Origin: Planctomycetaceae bacterium
GTDB taxonomy: Bacteria; Planctomycetota; Planctomycetia; Pirellulales; Thermoguttaceae
NCBI GenBank assembly: GCA_031283515.1
Contig: JAITBS010000336.1
Span: 1-9,319, forward strand
DNA length: 9,319 bases
Reading direction: 5' to 3'
In this document: positions 1 through 6,612 of the stretch, piece after piece
Layout: every line of letters begins with the position of its first letter
How positions within the stretch are numbered: the stretch's first letter is position 1
Translations under genes and position numbers: made by a program
Notes under the pieces: generated by a model
What the model was told of the DNA's origin: nothing
What the model saw: only the letters and a program-made list of their open reading frames with translations
Database searches by the model: none

Positions 1-123
1 CGGTGGGAGTTGTTTCAAAATTTCCGGTTCCGGCAAAGAATCGGAACAATTTACCTCTACATCGTTATTATGTACATATTTTTTACCATCAACAATATCA
101 AAAGGTTTTGAAGTTTCCATCAT
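1..123 (-). CDS. Unidentified protein, N-terminal fragment cut by window edge
   Basis: On the minus strand a reading frame opens at ATG 123 (a second ATG follows at 120) and stays open for 41 codons to the edge, so only the N-terminus is visible. The peptide begins MMETSKPFDIVDGKKY and contains an acidic, proline-rich stretch (SDSLPEPEILK). Its codons resemble those of neighbouring genes (repeated CCG and GAA). No family is recognised and no clear Shine-Dalgarno sequence is seen. It lies 69 bases downstream of the DUF2290 gene in the same direction, so it could be the third gene of that transcript. A plus-strand frame over the same bases reads as low-quality sequence and is less likely. Identity unknown; existence moderately likely. 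Confidence 0.45.
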   Translation of the reverse strand, partial: MMETSKPFDIVDGKKYVHNNDVEVNCSDSLPEPEILKQLPP

Positions 124-192
124 TTGAAATCAATATTTTTATTGCTAAGGATTGTTTAATATGCTTATTTTACGAATACCGCAGTTGCTCTT

Positions 193-867
193 TCATTTCC
201 ATCCGAGAAATGCTTTTTTGTAATTAAAATCTACCGGAATATCTTTGTTCCACAATATTTCATCGGATAATCTACATTTAATCTCAGGGTAAAAGAAGTT
301 GAAAATAAAACCAATGAAACGATTAAAACAAAGCGGATGACTAACCAAAATACGACACGATTTATCGTTAAAGTGTAAATGAGACGCCGGATGATTCGCC
401 GGATCGTGATGTGGTTGAGCGTCAAAATCAAATCGGATAGGACTACGCATTACTAAATGTTTTTTCCATCTCTCCTCTAATGAATCAATCCAATCAAGCG
501 GAGGAATATCATTTGTTTCATTAAGTTTCATAGAAAAAGGACAAGGACACCATGTCAGACGATGTTTCCATAACTTATTGCCGTCAAATTCATAATAAGT
601 TTGTAAAATTGAAGCATCTGAAAATAGGCACAAATATTCTCCACGTTGTAAAAAAGACAGATAGTTATCTATTGTTCCGTATGGGCGATTTGAAAAACTA
701 GTTCCTGATTGGTGATTCGGATAAGTAAGATAAAATGATGTTCCCTTTTCTGCACAAATAGGTGGATTATATGTATAAATCAATCCTTGATCTTGAAGAA
801 TTCTAAGACCATTAAATATCTGATTTTTCAATCGAATAGGAGTTCGGCGTTCATGATTCGAAAACAT
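193..867 (-). CDS. DUF2290 domain-containing protein
   Basis: A 224-residue protein that I recognise as a DUF2290-type protein, a family of unknown function often seen beside SF1 helicases. Visible blocks are YYEFDG (91-96), KHRLTWCPCPF (101-111), RSPIRFDFD (141-149), the His-rich HPASHLHF (159-166) and FFYP near 191-194. The arginine-aspartate and HxxHxH-like clusters could be catalytic or metal-binding, but that is inference. No signal peptide or membrane segment is seen, so it is probably cytoplasmic. The start at 867 is supported by AGAGGA placed correctly upstream; this site overlaps the stop codon of the helicase gene, implying translational coupling. Length agrees with the family as I remember it. 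The likely role is as partner of the helicase, possibly in defence or DNA/RNA processing; this is unproven. Confidence 0.75.
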   Translation of the reverse strand: MFSNHERRTPIRLKNQIFNGLRILQDQGLIYTYNPPICAEKGTSFYLTYPNHQSGTSFSNRPYGTIDNYLSFLQRGEYLCLFSDASILQTYYEFDGNKLWKHRLTWCPCPFSMKLNETNDIPPLDWIDSLEERWKKHLVMRSPIRFDFDAQPHHDPANHPASHLHFNDKSCRILVSHPLCFNRFIGFIFNFFYPEIKCRLSDEILWNKDIPVDFNYKKAFLGWK

Positions 868-877
868 TGTTATCCTC

Positions 878-3007
878 TCAAAATTTATTTACTAATTCTA
901 CAGATTTAATTAGTTCTTGAAATTCCGGCATAGTTTCAGGATTTAGTACGCCTTTACGTACCAAATTATTTAGTTCTTTGATTTTCTCGCTCGCTTGCTT
1001 AATTTCCTTTTGCTCGTCGGGAGTTCTGTCTCGGTTAACTCGTCGAATCCGCCGCAATTCTTCCTCGCTAGGAACAGTAAAAGTAAGCGAATAATTATTT
1101 TTAACAACAGAATCGAATTCATGTTTAAGTATTTCTATTCCAGTGCCTGTTCCACAAATACGTACCCATGCTCTCGATCTTGTAATTGCCGTAAAAAGAA
1201 TATTTCGTAACTTGATCATTTCAGTTCCTAATGCACACCAGTTTGCATTCATTACGTAAACCATTGGCACTTCATTCCCTTTTGCCCGATTTATTCCTGA
1301 AACGGTTATTGATCCTGGTACGATAAATGTATCAAGATTTGACGTTATACCAGCCAAATGAGAATTTAACCCGCGTTGCAACAAGGATTCACGAAACAAT
1401 GTAAATTCACTTTTATAAGTATTGGTATTGGGAAAGATAACAAGGATATCATCCGGATCAAGTTCATCCTTTTCAATATTTTGCAAAATCTGCTCTGCCA
1501 CCCATTCATACTGTTCTTTTTCAGAGTTGAAAGAAAAAATCCGAATTGCGTCTTCCGGTGAAATGAGCGATTCATTTCTAAAATATTCAGGATACGATTC
1601 GGAACTGCGTTTAAGAGTAACGTTATTAGAAAAATTCAAATCACCTGAAAGAACTTCGTAACCAACATCTTCCCATAATGCCGGTGTATCAAAAAATTGT
1701 ACAATACCTTGTTTACGGTATATTCCGAAACCAAAAGCATGAGCAATAGTAAGTGCCCACGGCGTATTTCTATAACAAATAGGAAGGGCAATATCTTGTC
1801 TTACCAAACCAATAGAATTATGAAATGAAACGCAAGGATTACCGTCTTTATTTTTACCAAACAATTCCTCAACGGAAGGTATAAAAGTATTATACAGGTT
1901 TTGTAATTCATCATACGCCCACACAATTCGTTTAGGGGATTTGGTGGTATAATATATTAAACGCATGAAACTTATCGGTAGATCCTGTGCTTCATCAATA
2001 AGCACAACATCAAACAACTCCTTTTTGTTTTGATTTTTCACAACAGCAAGAAGTTCACGGCATATACCCGAAAAAGCATCCTTTCCGTATCGATTATTTG
2101 CAACTGTAAAATCATGCGGTATGACATTGAGCGATTCGGCGATTGTTGAGTAGATCCCCGACTCTTTCGTTGATCCCCAAGCGTGCATTATATGAACCTT
2201 ATTCCAATCCGGTTTTTCACCAGACTGCTCATAAGTGAAACGTTCAATTAAATCCCGAAACTGTTGTCGAAGTGATCGGGTATAAAAAGTTACGGCAATA
2301 TCCCAGTCCGGATGTTGTGTATGAAGATAAGCGGCTTTTAATGCAAGAACAACCGTTTTACCCGATCCGGCTAACCCTCTAATACGTTGCGGACCTTCGC
2401 ACGTTTCAATGGCGGCAGTTTTTTGCCATCGGTCTAAATTGGCAATTTCTTTTTCAAGACTTTTGAGTATCGTTCCTTTAGAATTTGATATTTTTACGTT
2501 ACGCCGTTTTTTATTCGGTTTCAAATTTTGTACTCTCTGAATAACGGCGGACAGTTTAATAAAATATTCATTAGAGATTGGTTGGCAAACTTCTTTTTTA
2601 ATCAAATTTAATATTGTTCCGGGTCCAGCGAAAAAATACTCCTCTTCAGATTTATATTCCGGAACATTATCATCGGATGGAAAAAATGAAATGACAACAG
2701 GTTTGATAACAAGTTTACGTCCTTGACGAAGTAAATCACTTTTCATAAGATACGCTTCCAACGCAAAAGCAATCTCATCTTGTCTCGCTTTAATTTCTGC
2801 AACATTAGAAGATGACTCAAAAGAAAACACAATCAATCCATATTTTTCCGATAAAAGCAACGCATCAACCGCCTGACTAATATCATTGGAAATAAGGATT
2901 GGATATCCAAAATAAATTGTACCGGAAATATCAGTACCAATACTATCAATTAACTGCGAAACCGCAACATCATTTTTTATTGTTCCACGAATAATTTCAA
3001 GAGACAT
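878..3007 (-). CDS. SF1 (UvrD/Rep-like) helicase with nuclease-like N-terminal domain
   Basis: A 709-residue ATP-dependent superfamily 1 helicase-like protein. Motifs in order: Walker A GLAGSGKT (211-218); motif Ia region IAVTFYTRSLRQQF (about 237-250); Walker B VLIDEAQD (335-342); a motif III-like WAYDELQNLY (363-372); CYRN (411-414), matching the YR motif IV; SGINRAKGNE motif V (570-579); and FTAITRSR motif VI (605-612). All ATPase residues are present. Residues 1-110 resemble the NERD/PD-(D/E)XK-like domain that often precedes such helicases (D48 in VDALLLSEKYGLIVF), but the following E-x-K position reads S62-F-E64, so nuclease activity looks doubtful. The C-terminus (about 645-709) is charged and probably helical. 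GAGG six bases before the ATG supports the start. The DUF2290 gene follows after 10 bases. Substrate and biological role are unknown; a defence-type partnership is inferred from context. Confidence 0.88.
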   Translation of the reverse strand: MSLEIIRGTIKNDVAVSQLIDSIGTDISGTIYFGYPILISNDISQAVDALLLSEKYGLIVFSFESSSNVAEIKARQDEIAFALEAYLMKSDLLRQGRKLVIKPVVISFFPSDDNVPEYKSEEEYFFAGPGTILNLIKKEVCQPISNEYFIKLSAVIQRVQNLKPNKKRRNVKISNSKGTILKSLEKEIANLDRWQKTAAIETCEGPQRIRGLAGSGKTVVLALKAAYLHTQHPDWDIAVTFYTRSLRQQFRDLIERFTYEQSGEKPDWNKVHIMHAWGSTKESGIYSTIAESLNVIPHDFTVANNRYGKDAFSGICRELLAVVKNQNKKELFDVVLIDEAQDLPISFMRLIYYTTKSPKRIVWAYDELQNLYNTFIPSVEELFGKNKDGNPCVSFHNSIGLVRQDIALPICYRNTPWALTIAHAFGFGIYRKQGIVQFFDTPALWEDVGYEVLSGDLNFSNNVTLKRSSESYPEYFRNESLISPEDAIRIFSFNSEKEQYEWVAEQILQNIEKDELDPDDILVIFPNTNTYKSEFTLFRESLLQRGLNSHLAGITSNLDTFIVPGSITVSGINRAKGNEVPMVYVMNANWCALGTEMIKLRNILFTAITRSRAWVRICGTGTGIEILKHEFDSVVKNNYSLTFTVPSEEELRRIRRVNRDRTPDEQKEIKQASEKIKELNNLVRKGVLNPETMPEFQELIKSVELVNKF

Positions 3008-3127
3008 TTTAACCTCGTATTTTAATTGAATCTTTTTAAGAAATAAATTAGGCAGGAATTGACCATTTCTATTACTGTACCTTTGGGTTTACTCTCAGTT
3101 AAAACGTAAATCGCAACAATTTTTAAA

Positions 3128-3447
3128 TTATTCCATCCATTTCAGAATTTCGGCTTCATCGTAATTTCCAGAGCTTAAACATGCTAGCTCCGGTGTAAGT
3201 TGTTGATAAAATCGTTCGAATGCCATAATTCGTTTGAAAGGAATTTCTTCATACGGAATTGCCGACAATACTGTAATTTCTTCAGTTGCCCGATCTATTT
3301 CCACAAAACCGCCGTCCATTGATTCGCTTCCGGCGCAATAATACATTTTCCTCTGTCATCACCTTTCAATTTCAATGATTTGATCAACTCGCAAACTTCC
3401 GCTTGCGTTTTTCGCCAAACATGAAAAGAATTGTAAAAACCACCCAT
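3128..3447 (-). pseudogene. Frame-disrupted MGGFYNSFHV-type protein gene
   Basis: ATG 3447 has a strong ribosome site (AGGAG, about seven bases upstream) and opens a 50-codon frame, MGGFYNSFHVWRKT... to NQWTAVLWK, ending at TAG 3295-3297. A second frame, shifted by -1, overlaps it (ATG 3346 to stop 3128) and carries coding-like sequence: VEIDRATEEITVLSAIP...FERFYQQLTPELACLSSGNYDEAEILKWME. The first part resembles the N-terminus of a family found in planctomycetes that begins MGGFYxSxHV and has a short core ending in GWxxVxP. Joining the frames near 3300-3306 would give about 110 residues, shorter than the roughly 200-residue family members I recall. The simplest reading is an indel in a real gene, with possible internal deletion; a sequencing error or two overlapping small genes are alternatives. 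It starts 37 bases after the nucleotidyltransferase gene, probably on the same transcript. Function unknown. Confidence 0.6.
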
Positions 3448-3484
3448 ATTTTTTCTCCTGTTGTTTTAATGTTCTTTGGCGAGA

Positions 3485-3817
3485 TCATTTTTGTTCATAA
3501 ATTAAAATTCCTTCGCGAACAATTTTCCTTTCGAGTGAAGGCAATTTACTTAACGACTTAAAATCACGTGTGTAACAAGCAAGAATATCGACAGATTTGT
3601 TTAGTTTATTCGCCAATAAGTTTTTGTATATTCTTCGTCTGGCATCCAACGGACGAATAGAGTCATTCGCTAATACCACATAAATATCAAAATCACTCGC
3701 ATCACTCGGATTTCCGTACGCATACGAACCAAATAAATAAATCTTCTCGCAATTCACCGTGTTTTTTATCACCATGACGACTTCTTGAATTTCATACGGC
3801 ATTGAATTACTGTCCAT
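3485..3817 (-). CDS. MNT-type minimal nucleotidyltransferase (MntA-like)
   Basis: A 110-residue minimal nucleotidyltransferase of the polymerase-beta superfamily. The hallmark is G30-S31 in LFGSYAYG followed by D42-x-D44 in ASDFDIYV, the GSX10DXD pattern that binds metal and NTP. The third carboxylate is probably D77 in SVDIL. The C-terminal REGILIYEQ is typical of this class. Characterised relatives (MntA) are antitoxins that AMPylate a HEPN-domain toxin (HepT). No HEPN gene lies next to it here, so the pairing is missing or remote and the target is unknown. The start at 817 of this kilobase (ATG 3817) is supported by AAAGGAA upstream. It begins 29 bases after lemA and is followed 37 bases later by the frame-disrupted MGG-type gene, suggesting one transcript. 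Cytoplasmic, with no membrane segment. Confidence 0.85.
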   Translation of the reverse strand: MDSNSMPYEIQEVVMVIKNTVNCEKIYLFGSYAYGNPSDASDFDIYVVLANDSIRPLDARRRIYKNLLANKLNKSVDILACYTRDFKSLSKLPSLERKIVREGILIYEQK

Positions 3818-3846
3818 ATTAAAATTCCTTTCGGTTTACCATCGGG

Positions 3847-4443
3847 TTAAAATGTAACTTTTGGGGCTTGGCGTTCGGATTCGTTTTCGACTTCAAACGG
3901 AGTCGCGGCTCCGAAGTTGAACATTCCCGAAACAAAATTCGATGGGAAAATTTCACGGCTCGTGTTGTAATCCATGACAGAATCGTTGTACGCCTGACGT
4001 GAAAATGCGACTTTGTTTTCCGTCGAAGTCAATTCTTCTTGTAACGCAAGCATATTTTGATTTGCCTTCAAATCAGGATATTGTTCGACAAGAACCATGA
4101 GCCGACTCAATGCCCCAGTCAATTCTCCTTCCGCACGGTTCAACTTTTGCATCGCTTGCGGATCACTTGGATTCGCCGCCGCTTGTCCCGCCGCTCCTTG
4201 TGCCTGATTTCGTGCGTTAATCACCGCTTCAAGCGTCTCGCGTTCGTGTTTGAGATAACCCTTCACCGTCTCAACAAGATTCGGAATTAAATCGTAACGC
4301 CGCTTTAATTGCACATCAATTTGTGCAAAAGCATTTTTGTATCGGTTTCGCTTGGTAATCAGTCCATTGTAAATTCCAATGATCCAAAGAAAAACAATAA
4401 CCGCAACTAAAAATAATCCGCCAATAATAAAAATCATTGTCAT
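3847..4443 (-). CDS. lemA: LemA family membrane protein
   Basis: A 198-residue protein with the classic LemA layout: one N-terminal membrane helix (about 4-24, FIIGGLFLVAVIVFLWIIGIYN), then a long helical cytoplasmic or periplasmic domain. Diagnostic blocks are YNGLITKRNRYKNAFAQ (25-41), IDVQLKRRYDLIPNLVETVK (42-61), HERETLEAVINAR (66-78), AYNDSVMDYN (151-160) and FPSNF (166-170). An Ala/Gln/Pro-rich loop lies near 80-97. The family's biochemical role is poorly defined; it is widespread and is often beside TPM-domain or HtpX-type genes, neither of which is present here. AGGAG ten bases before ATG 4443 supports the start; a second ATG two codons later is less well spaced. Likely first gene of a lemA - nucleotidyltransferase - MGG-type transcript, with 90 bases separating it from hisS. 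Confidence 0.93.
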   Translation of the reverse strand: MTMIFIIGGLFLVAVIVFLWIIGIYNGLITKRNRYKNAFAQIDVQLKRRYDLIPNLVETVKGYLKHERETLEAVINARNQAQGAAGQAAANPSDPQAMQKLNRAEGELTGALSRLMVLVEQYPDLKANQNMLALQEELTSTENKVAFSRQAYNDSVMDYNTSREIFPSNFVSGMFNFGAATPFEVENESERQAPKVTF

Positions 4444-4469
4444 AATTGAGATTCTCCTAATAATGTACT

Positions 4470-4509
4470 GTTAAAGTAACGTTGAAAATAAAAGTAAAGG
4501 TTAAAGTAA
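4470..4509. repeat. Paired GTTAAAGTAA repeats upstream of lemA
   Basis: Exact ten-base copies occur at 4470-4479 and 4500-4509, thirty bases apart, with related GTTAATG sequences at 4513 and 4533. They lie 27-66 bases upstream of the lemA start, so they could be operator sites for a regulator of that transcript. AT-rich simple sequence by chance is the alternative. Confidence 0.3.
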
Positions 4510-4533
4510 AATGTTAATGAAACAAACAACTTG

Positions 4534-5859
4534 TTAATGTAACGAAATGAAGTTAATACATTCCTCCTGTAAACATTCGACGGATTTACCGGTTCGCAAA
4601 TCTTTCACCTGACATTTATGTTGCCGAAATTCGTCTTCGCCAATAATGACCGCAAAACGATAACCTCTTTTATCGGCATATTTTAATTGCTGACCAAGTT
4701 TTTTCGTTTCAGGATAAAGTTCAACCCCAATTCCTTGACTCCGTAATTCTGTAGCAAATTTCAAATAATCCGCAAGATGATCTTCCGCAAAATAGGGCAG
4801 GAATACTTCAATCGGTGTTGAAACTTTTTCAATCATACCGAGTTCCTCCATCGCAGTAAGAAGCCGATCCAAACCAAGCGAAGCCCCAACTCCCGGTAAT
4901 TCCTGTTTCGTATAAAGTTCGGCTAAATTGTCGTAACGACCGCCGCTGCAAACACTGCCAATCTCCGGTAAATCATCAAGAAATGTTTCATAAATTGTTC
5001 CGGTGTAATAATCCAACCCACGCGCAATCGAAACATCAATAATAATCCTGTCCGGCGAAATTCCAAAAGACAACACCGATTGAAATAACTCCAATAATTC
5101 CGTAACACCTTTTTCGCCAAGAACGTTTCCGGAAAGTATTTGCTGCAACGATTTCAAAATAGATTCGTTTGAACCCCGTAATTCCGTAAGTTCAAGAACA
5201 GCAGCGGCTTGTTTTTCAGTTACAGAATCAGTTCCGATCATCTCATTAAAAACAGCTTCTTTGCCGATTTTACCGATTTTATCCAACGCCCGTAAAATAG
5301 GTGTTGTTTTGTCCGAAATACCATGTTTATCGAGTAACCCGTTTAGCACTTTTCGATTATTGACACGGATTTTGAACCGAGTAAACGGCTTTTTCGTTTT
5401 GAAATCAATCCGTTCCATCAGATCATTGATCATCAATGCCGTTTCAATATCCGAAACAAAACTTTTTGTTCCAATAGTATCAAAATCACATTGCGTAAAT
5501 TCCCGATAACGTCCCGCCTGAGTGTTTTCGCCGCGCCAGACTTTACCGAAATGATACCGCTTGAACGGCATCGGAAGTTCCGCAAAATGTTGAGCGGTGT
5601 AACGCGCCAACGGAACCGTTAAATCAAAACGAAGACCAACATCACGTCCGCCATGATCCTTGAATTTGTATAACTGCTTATCCGTTTCGTCACTGCCCTT
5701 GCCCTGCAATATCTCAAGATATTCCAACGCAGGTGTGTCAATCGGACTAAAACCGTAAGACCGAAAAATTTTCGTTGCCGTTTCGATCAGATTTTCACGA
5801 GGCAACATCACCTCCGGCAAAAAATCTCGGAAACCTTTGAGTGTTCGGGGCGTAATCAT
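4534..5859 (-). CDS. hisS: Histidine--tRNA ligase (histidyl-tRNA synthetase)
   Basis: A 441-residue class II aminoacyl-tRNA synthetase that activates histidine with ATP and charges tRNA-His in the cytoplasm. Order of features: N-terminal TLKGFRDFLP; motif 1 region around TPALEY (42-47); LRFDLTVPLAR (76-86); motif 2 VWRGENTQAGRYREFTQCDFD (about 107-127, with R109); the HisA motif ARGLDYYTG (279-287) carrying R280; SGGRYDNL (305-312); and motif 3 GVGASLGLDRL (323-333). The C-terminal anticodon-binding domain covers roughly 350-435. Length is normal and no key residue is missing. The N-terminal sequence fits planctomycete-type enzymes. No good Shine-Dalgarno sequence precedes ATG 5859, but the MITPRTLKGFRDF start is conserved. 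Its leader contains a possible hairpin. It is a housekeeping gene and need not be related functionally to its neighbours. Confidence 0.97.
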   Translation of the reverse strand: MITPRTLKGFRDFLPEVMLPRENLIETATKIFRSYGFSPIDTPALEYLEILQGKGSDETDKQLYKFKDHGGRDVGLRFDLTVPLARYTAQHFAELPMPFKRYHFGKVWRGENTQAGRYREFTQCDFDTIGTKSFVSDIETALMINDLMERIDFKTKKPFTRFKIRVNNRKVLNGLLDKHGISDKTTPILRALDKIGKIGKEAVFNEMIGTDSVTEKQAAAVLELTELRGSNESILKSLQQILSGNVLGEKGVTELLELFQSVLSFGISPDRIIIDVSIARGLDYYTGTIYETFLDDLPEIGSVCSGGRYDNLAELYTKQELPGVGASLGLDRLLTAMEELGMIEKVSTPIEVFLPYFAEDHLADYLKFATELRSQGIGVELYPETKKLGQQLKYADKRGYRFAVIIGEDEFRQHKCQVKDLRTGKSVECLQEECINFISLH

Positions 5860-5924
5860 TTTTGTTACAGATCGGGATTTCTAGTTGATAACGGATAGCT
5901 TCACAAGCAAATTAAAAACTCCTC

Positions 5925-5966
5925 GTTGATTGAGCCGCCCTAACCGTGTATTCACTCCTCAATAAC
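5925..5966 (-). promoter_or_regulatory. Inverted repeat in hisS leader region
   Basis: Arms 5925-5934 (GTTGATTGAG) and 5958-5966 (CTCAATAAC) are complementary over nine pairs with one unpaired base, and enclose a 23-base loop. It lies about 65-105 bases upstream of the hisS start. No T-box, histidine-rich leader peptide or T-run was found, so a regulatory role is only a possibility. Confidence 0.2.
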
Positions 5967-6067
5967 AATGCTCACTAAAAACAATGAATAAGGAATAATG
6001 GAATAAGTGGGAAACGGTTGATTGTAAATATGTTAAACAACCACCGTACAAAAGATATTCAGGATGG

Positions 6068-6307
6068 TTACATTAAAACATTCTCAAATTCGTCCAAAGT
6101 CCGGCTCTCAATGACATCGGAAATCAAAGACTCCAATACAATCGAGTCTGACATTCCGCGAATTGATTCTTCAATATGTTTAGGAATTTTTGTAAATTTT
6201 TTACGCAAAGCCGTTAAAACTATATCTTGACCAGCTCTTACTCTGCCTCTAACTTCGCCTCTAGCCTCGCCCTCAGCTCTGATTTCATCAAAAATTGTTG
6301 TAGCCAT
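6068..6307 (-). CDS. Stand-alone copy of Rpn C-terminal tail (RpnS-like small protein)
   Basis: A 79-residue protein, intact from ATG 6307, that matches the last 91 residues of the upstream Rpn protein at 70 of 79 aligned positions, once a 12-residue repeat present only in the longer protein is skipped. It holds MATTIFDEIRAEGEARGE, the RAGQDIVLTALRKKF helix and the closing SRTLDEFEN. It has no nuclease core. AAGG ten bases upstream resembles the site before the equivalent internal ATG of the longer gene. It begins 29 bases after the Rpn stop, in the same direction, so is probably co-transcribed. In E. coli, short Rpn products made from an internal start are reported to counteract the full-length toxin; by analogy this could be an extra antitoxin copy. 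Alternatively it is a non-functional duplication remnant, although the retained frame argues against rapid decay. Confidence 0.65.
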   Translation of the reverse strand: MATTIFDEIRAEGEARGEVRGRVRAGQDIVLTALRKKFTKIPKHIEESIRGMSDSIVLESLISDVIESRTLDEFENVLM

Positions 6308-6334
6308 GTTTTCCGTACCTTAAACATTGAAAAT
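6079..6334. repeat. Direct duplication, copy A
   Basis: This segment is a diverged copy of 6348-6636, in the same orientation and almost adjoining it. Similarity starts in the ENxL coding end and continues past the ATG through the ribosome-binding region to TTGAAAAT at 6327-6334. Relative to copy B it lacks one 36-base unit and has three additional bases in the leader. The substitutions include several amino acid changes but no stop codon or frameshift. Confidence 0.9.
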
Positions 6335-6336
6335 TT

Positions 6337-6612
6337 TCATCTCAAAGCATTTTCAAATTCGTCCAAAGTCCGGCTCTCAATGACATCAGTGATCAATGAC
6401 TCTAAAGCGATAGGGTCTGACATTCCGCGAATTGATGTTTCAATACGTTTAGGAATTTTTGTAAATTTTTTACGCAAAGCCGTTAAAACTATATCTTGAC
6501 CAGCTCTTGCTCTCCCCCTAGCTTCGCCTCTAGCTTCGCCTTCAGCTCTGCCTCTAGCTTCGCCTCTAGCTTCGCCTTCAGCTCTGATTTCATCAAAAAT
6601 TGTTGTAGCCAT
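6337..6612 (-). CDS. Possible intragenic short Rpn product (RpnS-like)
   Basis: In the same frame as the Rpn gene, ATG 6612 (residue 264 of the 354-residue form) is preceded by AAAGGA with an eight-base spacer, a much better ribosome site than at either candidate start of the full gene. Translation from here would give 91 residues, MATTIFDEIR... to DEFENALR, consisting of the repeat-containing tail only. The duplicated stand-alone gene starts at the same Met, which is independent support that this ATG is used. Reported E. coli Rpn genes make an analogous short inhibitor of the full-length nuclease. Internal initiation here is inferred from sequence alone. Confidence 0.45.
   Translation of the reverse strand: MATTIFDEIRAEGEARGEARGRAEGEARGEARGRARAGQDIVLTALRKKFTKIPKRIETSIRGMSDPIALESLITDVIESRTLDEFENALR

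Noticed and set aside
3..227. Plus-strand 74-residue reading frame at the left edge
   Set aside because: Low-complexity, aromatic-rich sequence, overlapping a better minus-strand start and the DUF2290 end; no ribosome site or family.
3343..3352. Programmed -1 frameshift at GGA-AAA
   Set aside because: Only AAA can re-pair after slipping, no standard heptamer is present, and the family-like sequence continues in the original frame past this point.
5911..5957. Small minus-strand frame starting GTG at 5955-5957 (about 24 codons)
   Set aside because: The GGAG-like sequence overlaps the GTG, leaving no spacer, and the peptide is too short to judge.
6014..6047. ACGGTTG with CAACC-ACCGT hairpin as a terminator for the Rpn locus
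   Set aside because: The stem needs a three-base bulge and the loop is 17 bases; no T-run follows on the minus strand.
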